Assembly: GCA_964449775.1 (NCBI GenBank)
Contig: CAYVBQ010000014.1
Coordinates: 1 to 64,000 of the forward strand
Source of the DNA: Fen-1258 sp964449775
GTDB taxonomy: Bacteria; Bacteroidota; Ignavibacteria; Ignavibacteriales; Melioribacteraceae
Reading direction: 5' to 3'
DNA length: 64,000 nt
In this document: positions 34,036 to 42,805 of the stretch, piece by piece
How the letters are laid out: every line of letters starts with the position of its first letter
How positions within the stretch are numbered: position 1 is the stretch's first letter
Notes under the pieces: model-generated
What the model was told of the DNA's origin: nothing
The model's input: only the letters and a program-made list of their open reading frames with translations
Databases searched by the model: none
Translations under genes and position numbers: made by a program

Positions 34036-34452
34036 TTAAATCAACCACTTCTTTAGTATGAAATAATTTTTTCCATCTATAGAATTGTAGCTCAACTCAT
34101 CCATAAGTTGTTTTATGATGAACAATCCCATTCCGCCCTCAGGTAAATTTTCAATATCTGCCGGATCAAAATCGAGATCTTTAATTATTAAATTCTTTCT
34201 TGGAAAACCGGCATCAACAATTTCAATTTCTAAAAATTTGGAATCTTTTTTAATGTTAATATCGATCATCCTGGAATTATCATTGCCATAAGAATGTTTT
34301 ATTACATTGTTCAGTGCTTCGGTAAGGCAAATTTCCACGGCATTGCAAAGATGCTCTTCCAGATTATCATCAGCTAAATATTTTCTTATTTGTTGATTTA
34401 TTTCAATGACGTTTCCGTAATCGCTTGTAATATTAAAATTCTGTTCAGTCAA
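34036..34452 (-). CDS. RsbW-like serine kinase (anti-sigma factor family)
   Basis: The 138-residue protein is a single HATPase_c_2 domain: N-box CLTEALNNVIKHSYG, G1 box EIVDAGFP and G2-like GGMGLFIIKQLMDEL. It belongs to the RsbW/SpoIIAB group, which phosphorylates anti-anti-sigma factors and binds sigma factors. Together with the PP2C phosphatase 2 kb away it could form a partner-switching module, though no sigma factor or STAS protein is encoded here. It is a single gene preceded by AT-rich sequence. Confidence 0.88.
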   Translation of the reverse strand: MTEQNFNITSDYGNVIEINQQIRKYLADDNLEEHLCNAVEICLTEALNNVIKHSYGNDNSRMIDINIKKDSKFLEIEIVDAGFPRKNLIIKDLDFDPADIENLPEGGMGLFIIKQLMDELSYNSIDGKNYFILKKWLI

Positions 34453-35235
34453 TTATTCATTTCTTTATTTGCCTTTTACAATATAAAAAAGAGGAATTAA
34501 AGACCAAAGCATAATGCTGGGAATTTGAATTTATTCTGGATGTTGAAGCAATTCACGCTTCGCGGAATTTTAATAAGAGGGAACCGTCGCAAAAGATCGT
34601 TTGTCAACACTAATCCCGATTCATCGGGACGAAGTGATCTCATTTTTTATAAAAGCAAAAGATTGCCTGCCGCAGGCAGGCACATAGGCGTCAACCTAAT
34701 TTTATGATTTTTTTTAGATTACTGTATGGTATGAACTGTAAAAATATGCGAAAACAGACTTCCTTAAACGCTTTTTGTTAGTATTACCTTGTTTGTTATT
34801 TTTCTAATTGAAACCAATATATCATCCCACGTCAGAGCCGGGCAGGCCTAACGGGATTTAGAATTCATAAGTCACCTTACGAAAGGTGTCATTCTGAATG
34901 GATCCGGCATTAGCCGGAGGAGTGATGAATCTCGGAATCGAGCAAAAAAGAAGTTTTTAGATTCTTCCCCCGATAATCCGCCGAGGAATAATAATGTCTT
35001 TGCGTAACATCAGTTCATAATCCCAGAGGGATTACATATTTATAGAAAAAATGAACAAAAAAATAAATAAAATCCCTTTAGGGATGAGATATAAAACCCA
35101 TATTTTGTTATATGAACGACGCAATTGTTCAAATTTCTATTGGAGAATTTTTTATTAAGTTGACGCCTATGTCCGGCAGGCAGGCTCCTCACAATAACCG
35201 CCTATATTACTTTTGAGACAGCCCCGGGTAAAAAT
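34453..35235. repeat. Intergenic region built of dispersed repeats and inverted repeats
   Basis: No gene is supported. It contains hairpins TCCCGATTCATCGGGA (about 34613) and GCCTGCCGCAGGCAGGC (about 34664-34680). A pair of inverted 13-bp arms, CATAGGCGTCAAC (34683-34695) and GTTGACGCCTATG (35159-35171), each adjoins a CGGCAGGCAGG-like stretch. The dispersed unit GTCATTCTGAATGGA...GATGAATCT (from about 34890) carries TCCGGCATTAGCCGGA inserted inside it. A pair of ATCCC...GGGAT boxes lies at about 35021-35090. Confidence 0.7.
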
Positions 35236-35433
35236 CTATTTTGTTTCAGATTTAGTTTTACATGTGGAGATACCAAACGGAAGATACGCCGGGCACCAAC
35301 CGGTAGTTGATGTGAATAGTGGAATAATTCCGACTAAGCCCCACCAGCTCTGATAGAGAATTCCGAGTGCGATTATTACTAAACCGAGAATAAGACGAAC
35401 AACTTTATCAATACCACCAACATTCTTTTTCAT
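35236..35433 (-). CDS. DUF2892 small membrane protein
   Basis: The 65-residue protein matches the DUF2892 (YgaP C-terminal-like) pattern: N-terminal NVGGIDKVVRLILG, two short hydrophobic helices (LVIIALGILY and WGLVGIIPLFTSTTGW) and a Cys-containing turn (WCPAYLPFGIST). Members are inner-membrane proteins, sometimes fused to or next to rhodaneses. No rhodanese is nearby here. The start at 35433 has an AGGAG site. Function is otherwise unknown. Confidence 0.85.
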   Translation of the reverse strand: MKKNVGGIDKVVRLILGLVIIALGILYQSWWGLVGIIPLFTSTTGWCPAYLPFGISTCKTKSETK

Positions 35434-35492
35434 TTTAACTCCTTTGTTTGTGTGAACATGTGATGTAATATCGGAATAAAAGATTCAAGACA

Positions 35493-36967
35493 CTACCTAA
35501 GTAAAACCATTTTTTTCGACTGGATAAATCCATTAGCTTTTAATGAGTAGATATAAATTCCGCTGGTCAGTGTTGAACGTAGAGTGGAGAATGTAGAGCT
35601 ATAAATTCCAGCGGTCTGAGCTTCATTTACTAAGGTTGCAACTTCTTGTCCCAACAGATCAAAAACTTTTAAAGAAACATGACCGGCAGCCGATAACTGA
35701 TTACTGTTTCCGGATTGAAAGGATTTGGATAGTTCTGGTACAATTCGAAACGACCTGGAATGCTTGCAACGTTTTCATTAACAGATGTTGTTTTAGTAAA
35801 TTTTTTCTCTATCAGATTCCATAATTCACTACGTCCATCATCATACCCAAGTGCCCAAATTCCTATACCTTTTAAGCTTTTTGTGAGCGCCAACTCATAT
35901 TTGAGTCCCAAAGATGAATCATTATCATACCAAATCTGATTCCAAATTCCATTTTGTTCCCAGCGTAACCATGATGTTTGCGAGACATTATCCCACATCA
36001 ATTCTTTCTGGCTATACTGCGGAATTATTTCTTTATAACGAAGAGCTGGTTTTACCCAATTGTTATTTGGTTTAGTTGAATCATAAGGTGTAACCTTCGC
36101 ATAAGGATCTTTTGAATTCGTTCTCCAGTAATTTCCATAGTATGGCACACCCAGAATTAATTTTTCCGGTGAGACTGATGAATAAAAATTGTTTAATGAA
36201 AAAGTTAAGCCATAATTATTTCCTATCAGTGGCGAGGATGGACCGGTAGTATTACTCCAGCTTCCGTAAAAATCGTATCCCATTATAAAGAGATAATCGC
36301 AAGCAGCCGCAAGTCCCTTAAAATCCCATATGCTAGAATTTACTATTGGAGAATCAAAAGATATTTCTGATAAAGGTTTCTTCGGTTTGATGAAATCGGT
36401 TAAAGATCTCATGAACCCAATTATCAGACTGCCTTCATCTCCGCTGAGTAGATTTTCGAAATCAATATTCACTCCGTCAAATCCGTAGTTATCCATCTTC
36501 TCTAAAATGTTTTTAGATATATTCTGCTTAGATGCTTCATTGGTTAATAGTTTATGTATTTGGTTACCGTCGAAATTACTGACAACCATAATCAATTTCA
36601 CATTGTTCGCTTTGGCTTTATTTATTAGATCATTCCAGGGCCAATATGGAGGCTCCGTTATCTTACCGTCCCCGTCCGAATCAAAAAACGAAATTGCAAT
36701 GTGAGTAAGTAGATCATATCTAATGCTATGATGAGATCCGGCTGAGTATTCCCACCAGGGTAAAAATCCAAATACTATCTTGTTTAGATTATTGGTGTAA
36801 GTTGAATTGTTTTTTTGTAGAGAGATTGGAATTGCGGGCGGCTTAGTGGTCTGAGTATGCTGCGAATAGTATTCATGTTCAAGCAGATGAATTGACTTAT
36901 TCTCTTGAGCAGAAATAGTCAGAAAAGTAAGCAGTAAAAAAAGAATTACCTTGTTCATATTTTCCAT
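35493..36967 (-). pseudogene. GH18-family (chitinase-like) T9SS protein with a frameshift in the sorting domain
   Basis: The uninterrupted part (35669-36967) encodes 432 residues: signal peptide, a linker, and a GH18 barrel with the catalytic-type motif FDGVNIDFENL (Asp-x-Asp-x-Glu pattern) and FIMGYDFYGSW. The T9SS domain starts with LYQNYPNPFNPETVISY, then the frame stops. Reading on in the next frame gives AAGHVSLKVFDLLGQEVATL ... KKMVLLR ending at 35493, the missing rest of the domain. A one-base loss near 35690 explains this. It may be a real mutation or a sequencing error; if real, the hydrolase would lose its export signal. Confidence 0.8.
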
Positions 36968-37073
36968 TTAACCGCAGAGACGCAAACCTACCTGTCTGCC
37001 GAGTGTGTTGCAGAACTTGTCATTCTGGAATGAAGCGAAGCGACGAAGTAATCTCATCATTTTGAATTAAGAA

Positions 37074-37490
37074 TTAGATTGCCTGCCTGGCGGCAGACAG
37101 GCTTCGGCAAAATGCGCCTCGCAATGACAAAAGAGACCTTTTTAGACCAGAGTCAAAATTAATTAACAAGCCAAGATGTTTCTCAGCAAGTTTTATATAA
37201 GTTAACAATTGAGCTTCGTGAACAGGTAATATTATCTCAACCGCCTTTAATTCAACAATAACTTCTTTTTCAACTAATAAATCGATTCTAAAATCGGCGT
37301 CTAGATTTTCACCTTTATAAACAACATGAACCGGGATCTGTCTTTCTACATATAAATTCCGCGAACGTAATTCTTTAAATAAACAAATCTCGTAAACGCT
37401 CTCCAACAAACCTGGTCCCAATTGTTTATGCACTTCGATAGCAGAATCTAATATTAAACCACTAATTCGATTAAGTTCCTCTTGGGGCAT
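37074..37490 (-). CDS. GxxExxY-family protein
   Basis: The start is placed at 37490 (MPQEELNRISGLILDSAIEVHKQLGPGLLESVYE); the open frame continues upstream into repeat-like sequence. The product of 138 residues has the family hallmark GPGLLESVYE and a nuclease-like core with Asp and Glu-x-Lys (FRIDLLVEKEVIVELKAV), reminiscent of PD-(D/E)xK nucleases. The last 20 residues (LRGAFCRSLSAARQAI) are encoded by a dispersed repeat that begins near 37130, so the native C-terminus has been replaced. Function of the family is not established. Confidence 0.75.
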   Translation of the reverse strand: MPQEELNRISGLILDSAIEVHKQLGPGLLESVYEICLFKELRSRNLYVERQIPVHVVYKGENLDADFRIDLLVEKEVIVELKAVEIILPVHEAQLLTYIKLAEKHLGLLINFDSGLKRSLLSLRGAFCRSLSAARQAI

Positions 37491-37539
37491 TTTCCTCTGC
37501 GACTCAGCGCCTCCGCGGTGAAAAAATTTGCTTTTTTTT

Positions 37540-38667
37540 CTAAATTGATTTTTTATAACAGCGTCTTCTCTTATGCAGTCTATTCTCGAAAAAACGCCAC
37601 TGAGCTTGAATCTTGGCATTTTCTTCAAGTTCACGGTTAGTCTCAACCCTCTGTATTTTATTCCTTACATAAACATGGTGCATCTCATTCATAAGCATCG
37701 CATTTACGCCTTTGTTCTGCATCCCGGGATGAACCGCAGTTAAGTACAGATCAACATCCGGATTATTTTTCATTGCTCTCAGAATATGGATGAATCCAAA
37801 GGGAAATAAACGTCCTTTGCTTTTTTGAACCGCTAAAGAGAGAGAGGGCATTGTAATTCCAAAAGCGACTACTTTATTATTGATGTCTAAAATGATGGGG
37901 ACATAATCCGGTTTAATAAAACCGAAATATGCTTTAACGTACATATCAATTTGCCTGTCCGTCAATTCAACAAAACCAAAAAGATCTTTATACGCTTCGT
38001 TTATCAGATAAAAAACTTCTCTTGCATAAGGAAGCATCTCTTTAGCTTTTTTAACTCGTAAAAGGTGTAACTTATTTCTTTCTGCCACCGCTTCAGCTAT
38101 TCGCGAAACTTTTTCGGGACCAGGAACGTTTGGATCGAACTTAACTGTAAACTCGATCCAATCGGCATCTTTTTCAAAACCAAGTTTCTCAATATGATTT
38201 GGATAATACGAATGATTATAGATAGAACCGAAAGTGCTTAACTCATTAAATCCTTCCGTCAACATACCTTCACCGTCAAAATCCGTGAATCCTAAAGGAC
38301 CATGAATTTTGTTCATTCCTTTTTCTTTAGCCCAGGTGATAACCTGATCAATTAGGGATTTGGAAACTTCTTCATCATCTATAAAATCGATCCAGCCGAA
38401 GCGTGCTGACTTCTGATTCCACTTTTCATTGTACTTATGATTAATAATACCGGCTATTCTTCCAACAATCTCATCATTTTTATAAGCAAGCCAATATTTG
38501 GCTTCACAAAAATCAAACGCCGGATTTTTTTCCTTGCTAAGTGTTTTGAGTTCATCAAAGATTAACGGCGGAACCCAAAATTTATTGTCTTTGTAAAGTG
38601 TAAAAGGAAAGTTGATAAATTCTTTCAATCCGCTTCTTGAGCTTACTTCTTTTAAAATAATATTCAT
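37540..38667 (-). CDS. GNAT-like acetyltransferase family protein
   Basis: The 375-residue protein begins with NIILKEVSSRSGLKEFINFPFTLYKDN. It contains two regions with GNAT character, one near residues 60-140 (LAYKNDEIVGRIAGIINHKYN) and one at 270-350 (VAFGITMPSLS ... DVDLYLTAVHPGMQNKGVNAMLMNEM ... VETNRELEENAKIQAQWRFF). Proteins of this length and order are common in Bacteroidota and lack a known substrate. It has no export signal. Its end comes 50 bases before the GxxExxY gene start. Confidence 0.75.
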   Translation of the reverse strand: MNIILKEVSSRSGLKEFINFPFTLYKDNKFWVPPLIFDELKTLSKEKNPAFDFCEAKYWLAYKNDEIVGRIAGIINHKYNEKWNQKSARFGWIDFIDDEEVSKSLIDQVITWAKEKGMNKIHGPLGFTDFDGEGMLTEGFNELSTFGSIYNHSYYPNHIEKLGFEKDADWIEFTVKFDPNVPGPEKVSRIAEAVAERNKLHLLRVKKAKEMLPYAREVFYLINEAYKDLFGFVELTDRQIDMYVKAYFGFIKPDYVPIILDINNKVVAFGITMPSLSLAVQKSKGRLFPFGFIHILRAMKNNPDVDLYLTAVHPGMQNKGVNAMLMNEMHHVYVRNKIQRVETNRELEENAKIQAQWRFFENRLHKRRRCYKKSI

Positions 38668-39603
38668 TTTATAGTCTCAGTTTTAAAGTTAAGTCACGAC
38701 TAAATATAAACATTTACTGCAAATTTTTAATGAGTCTTCTCTAAAAAGGTTATTTCTGTCATTGCGAGGAGCGAAGCGACGAAGCCTGTCTGCCGCCAGG
38801 CAGGCAATCTATTGATTTTGAGCAAAATTCTGGAGATTGCTTCGCGGAGTTTATACTGAACGGAGTGAACGTGCTCGCAATGGGTATAATAGTCAAAAAG
38901 TGTTGCTAAAATTACAGTAACCTATTATATCACAAATAATTACAAGGAGTAAACTTAAAACAAATGAGTTTCTGAATTATCTTTCATTTAATTTTTAGTT
39001 TTACTCCTTGCTTTTTCGTGGCGTCTTTATTTTATAACATATAATTTTTTAATGCAACCACACAAAATATAATCATTAAAATAATGAAGATGACTTTCAT
39101 CCTTATAACATGCTGTTAAAAGCAATGCGGAAAAACAACTTGAGAAAAACACTACAATACTTTTTAAGTTGTTGAATAAATTATGATAGCTGTATAACAA
39201 CTAAAATTGTTTTTGTAGTAATATTCAATGTTAAAACAGCAACACAAAATGACTATTATACCCGCAATGACAAATACCAAAAATACCTTTTTGGAGTGAA
39301 CTCTTTAATGATTGGAAATAAAAAAAACCCGCTCCGCTTTACCAGCAATGTTGTCAACTTAGAAAGAGAAAGAAAAAAGAGGATAAAAGAAATAGAACAC
39401 GGATTACACAGATGACGCTGATAATCGCGGATTTTATCCGTGCAAATCCGTTTACCCAGTGGAATAGCATTTGTGTTTTTGAAACAATTTGATTCTTAAT
39501 TTATTCCACGGGGTGAATCCGTGTCATCTGCGTTCTATTGCGTGTTAAGTTGACAGCATTGGTTTTACCAGACCGGGGTTTCTACTTCTATATACATCGA
39601 GCA
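38668..39603. repeat. Gene-free region with dispersed repeats
   Basis: No gene is seen in over 900 bases. At about 38760-38812 a dispersed unit reading GTCATTGCGAGGAGCGAAGC ... CAATCT is split by a 20-bp palindromic insert between CGAAG and CAATCT (core TGCCGCCAGGCA). At 39390-39590 a second dispersed unit contains the 59-bp element described at 39455. The remainder is AT-rich. Confidence 0.7.
39455..39513. repeat. 59-bp inverted-repeat element, copy 1
   Basis: Bounded by CCCAGTGGAATA and TATTCCACGGGG, with an AT-rich centre containing TTTTTGAAACAATTTGATTC. A near-identical element lies at 49547-49605. Both are embedded in sequence resembling AATCCGT...ATCCG dispersed repeats, immediately after the same bases CCGTTTA. 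Confidence 0.8.
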
Positions 39604-42207
39604 TTATAATTCGTCGTAACCTTCTTCAATTCTTCTGCGTTTTTCCTGATCCATCATTCTGCCCTTTGTGTCGACTAAACGGTAAGAAACGCCAATGTTT
39701 AAGATGCGTGAATCGAAAGTTCTATTATTGATCATGAAATAATTCAGACCGGTGGTCTCTGTGTTGAATTTACGGGTATTGAACAAATCCGATATCCTCA
39801 TGGTTACCGATAATCTTCCGTCCATTAAATCTTTTCTAACCATAAGATCCATCGAATACATTTCTTTCATTTTAGTTTGAGCAGAAGATCCGCCAAAGAG
39901 CAATCCACCGCCGCCGCCCATATCTCCACCGCCTCTTCCACCGCCGCCATATCCAACGCTGCCGGTACTTAGTTGAATGGTTGGCGAGCTGTACATAAAC
40001 ATCATTTGTACTATCAATCCTTCAGATACAGTCATCATTGAAGTCATTCGCGCCATCCAGCTATTGCTGGAGTTTGTACCGCCAAGCGTTCCCAAATCAT
40101 CAACGCTATTATTAAAATATGAGACGCTTCCGTTCAATCGCATCCAATCGGTAACAGGTGAGTTAGCTATCATCTCAACACCGTATGATTTTCCGTTAGA
40201 TATATTCTGAAATGTTGAATAAGAAACACCATTCGGTAAAAGTGTGCTGATTGTGCTGATTAAATTTGTACTCAGTTTGTAAAACACATTTGTAACCACG
40301 GAAGACTTGCCCAATGTTTTAGTGTAACCGAGTTCTAAAGAATTATGGAACTGCGGTCTTAAGTTTGGATTGCCTTTAAATACATTCAAAGAGTCGGAGC
40401 GATCCTCATATGGATTGAGTTGTCTGTTCTGTGGACGATCTATTCTTCTGCTGTAGCTCAATTGAATTTCATCCAACTCATTAAAATTATAGCGCAGATG
40501 AACAGTAGGATAGACTTCAAAATAATTGCTCTCATATGTTTGACCGGTTACAAAACTTTCTCCTTTAACCATCACCTGTTCGGCACGGAGACCAATTTGA
40601 GTTGTGAAACTACCAAGTGAATTGGAGAAGATACCATATAAAGCATGGACTTGTTCTTTATAGTCATAATTATTATTGATCAAATTGCCGGCGCCAAATG
40701 ATTGAGTGACCGGATTCCAGATTAAGTAATCGTTTACCATTGTTAAATCTTTTATCTGGCTTCTTAATCCGCTTTCCAATCTTCCCCATCCGCCTAACGG
40801 CTGAACGTAGTTCGATTGAATTAACCAAAGTTTATTTGTGTTATTGGATAACGCTTTCTGAAGTGACGTTGAACTAGTTGGGTAAGTATAGTTCTGTCTA
40901 ATTTCGGAATCGCTTGTCATGGAACTTTGTGAATACATAACATCAGCAGTAAGTTCTTGATTTCGGTTTTCATATGTTTTTTTATAACTCAATGTATAAT
41001 TACCGGAACTGTTATCGCGAATTCCGTCCGTAATTCTATCGAACTGACTTTGAAGAATATTTGCTCCTGTTGAATTAAGATTTCCATTAAAACTCTGGTT
41101 GTCATAACTCCCAAATCTAAATTGAGTTGAAAGCGTTACAAATTCTTTCTCCGCTAAATAATAATCGGCTCCTAAATTTATATTATGATTATTCATTGTG
41201 TTCTGCGAACTGGAATTTTGATCTAAAATGGAAGTTATATCTCCCTTAGGTGAAGGAAAAGTAGATGTACGAAGCGAGGTACTGCCTCCTTTCATATTAA
41301 AGAATCTTCCGTCATAACTTGAGAAAATATTAAAATCGTCGCCGCGCAAATTCATATTTAGAGAAGAATTGTATCTACCTTTGGTTCCCGCATTGCCCAT
41401 CAGCGTTCCGTTAACGCCAAGATTAGATTTCTTTTTTAGAATGATGTTGATTATTCCCCCCGTACCTTCAGGGTCATATTTAGCGGAGGGATTTGTAACA
41501 ATTTCAATAGATTCAATTTGGCTTGCGGGAATTTGAGCAAGCACATCCGAACCGCTAAAGCCGGCTAATGCAGCGGGTCTTCCGTCAACCAGAACATTAA
41601 TGTTAGAATTTCCTCTTACAGTAACGCCGCCATCGGCATCAACGGCAACAGATGGAACATTCTGCATAACATCAACCGCAGTGCCGCCCGATTGAGCCAT
41701 GTTCTGATCAACGATATAAACTTTTTTATCCAGGTTCGCCGTCAAAGCGTCTCTCTGCCCCTGAACAACAACTTCATTCATATTAACATTCTTGGGGTTC
41801 AATTTTATAACGCCAAAATTGGATTCCAATTTATTCGGCATTACAATCAGCGAGTCGAATCTTTTTGTTGCATAACCTATATAAGATACTTTCATAAAGT
41901 ATCTGCCCGGCATCATTTTATTTATTTCAAAATTGCCCTCATCATTAGTTACAATTCCATATGCAACTGTGGAATCTCTCCATTTGAATACAACAACATT
42001 TGCGTATTCAACCGGTTGAGAAGATTGAGCGTCTACAACCGAGCCGTAAATTCTTCCCGCGGCTTGCATCATAGATGGATCAAAGCGTCTGCCCTGTCCG
42101 CCACCCTGCCCGCTCCCCGGCATGTTCTGAGCCGTGAATGTAAAAGTTGTTAGAATTATGATAACGAGAATTAAGAGAAGTTTAAAACCAAAAATGTTTT
42201 TCATCAA
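39604..42207 (-). CDS. TonB-linked outer-membrane receptor (OMP_b-brl_3 type)
   Basis: The 867-residue protein has a signal peptide (to about TAQNM), a carboxypeptidase-regulatory-like domain (about 50-135; RIYGSVVDAQSSQPVEYANVVV), a plug domain (about 155-255; DVMQNVPSVAVDADGGVTVRGNS, VDGRPA) and a long beta-barrel with an outer-membrane protein 3-type pattern. A Gly-rich loop (GYGGGGRGGGDMGGGGG) lies near residue 770. Such proteins take up ligands with TonB energy, but those with this architecture are often of unknown substrate. It stands alone; no SusD-like partner is adjacent. Confidence 0.85.
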   Translation of the reverse strand: MMKNIFGFKLLLILVIIILTTFTFTAQNMPGSGQGGGQGRRFDPSMMQAAGRIYGSVVDAQSSQPVEYANVVVFKWRDSTVAYGIVTNDEGNFEINKMMPGRYFMKVSYIGYATKRFDSLIVMPNKLESNFGVIKLNPKNVNMNEVVVQGQRDALTANLDKKVYIVDQNMAQSGGTAVDVMQNVPSVAVDADGGVTVRGNSNINVLVDGRPAALAGFSGSDVLAQIPASQIESIEIVTNPSAKYDPEGTGGIINIILKKKSNLGVNGTLMGNAGTKGRYNSSLNMNLRGDDFNIFSSYDGRFFNMKGGSTSLRTSTFPSPKGDITSILDQNSSSQNTMNNHNINLGADYYLAEKEFVTLSTQFRFGSYDNQSFNGNLNSTGANILQSQFDRITDGIRDNSSGNYTLSYKKTYENRNQELTADVMYSQSSMTSDSEIRQNYTYPTSSTSLQKALSNNTNKLWLIQSNYVQPLGGWGRLESGLRSQIKDLTMVNDYLIWNPVTQSFGAGNLINNNYDYKEQVHALYGIFSNSLGSFTTQIGLRAEQVMVKGESFVTGQTYESNYFEVYPTVHLRYNFNELDEIQLSYSRRIDRPQNRQLNPYEDRSDSLNVFKGNPNLRPQFHNSLELGYTKTLGKSSVVTNVFYKLSTNLISTISTLLPNGVSYSTFQNISNGKSYGVEMIANSPVTDWMRLNGSVSYFNNSVDDLGTLGGTNSSNSWMARMTSMMTVSEGLIVQMMFMYSSPTIQLSTGSVGYGGGGRGGGDMGGGGGLLFGGSSAQTKMKEMYSMDLMVRKDLMDGRLSVTMRISDLFNTRKFNTETTGLNYFMINNRTFDSRILNIGVSYRLVDTKGRMMDQEKRRRIEEGYDEL

Positions 42208-42335
42208 TTTGACCCACTAGATTAATTAAAAAAACTTATTGCCTAAATCAAACACCGTAATTTTATAAAAGGTTTAATTTAGATGTACTGATAGGAGGTA
42301 AAGTTGATGGTATTTAACAATTTTTAACAGAAAAG

Positions 42336-42805
42336 AGGTTGTCTTAAAATTCCTTAGTGATAACTTTGTGTCTTAGTGGCATTATTTGGTTTTTAAGTAA
42401 ACAACGAATTTATTATTTGCCACAAAGACACCAAGACTCCAAGAAACACAAACAAAAGTAAAGACGAGGCATGCCTCATCTCTACAAAAATTTATTTTAC
42501 CAATAAAAACTTTTTTACCTCTACATATTTACCGGCTTCTAATTTGAGGTTGTCTTAAAATTCCTTAGTGATGACTTTGTGACTTTGTGTCTTAGTGGCA
42601 TTATTTGGTTTTTAAGTAAACAACGAATTTATTATTNNNNNNNNNNNNNNNNNNNNNNNNNNNNNNNNNNNNNNNNNNNNNNNNNNNNNNNNNNNNNNNN
42701 NNNNNNNNNNNNNNNNNNNNNNNNNNNNNNNNNNNNCAAAGACACCAAGACTCCAAGAAACACAAACAAAAGTAAAGACGAGGCATGCCTCGTCTCTACA
42801 AAAAT
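42336..42805. repeat. Tandem duplication around an assembly gap
   Basis: About 210 bases starting GAGGTTGTCTTAAAATTCC occur at 42336 and again from 42545, with an N gap at 42637-42736 in the second copy. Each copy contains a CTTAGTG/CACTAAG-type inverted repeat and a 28-bp palindrome (42458-42485 and 42772-42799, half close to GTAGAGACGAGGCA). The first copy ends in a remnant of the T9SS C-terminus (LEAGKYVEVKKFLLVK on the minus strand), so the downstream end of the 42806-45060 gene was duplicated. Confidence 0.8.
42637..42736. other. Assembly gap
   Basis: Exactly 100 N. It lies in a tandem duplication, which probably caused the break; the true distance is unknown and may be small, since the flanks match the continuous copy at 42427 onward. 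Confidence 0.95.

Noticed and set aside
34525..34707. A 60-codon open frame in the repeat-rich spacer
   Set aside because: It spans two palindromes and dispersed repeat sequence and has no protein-like features.
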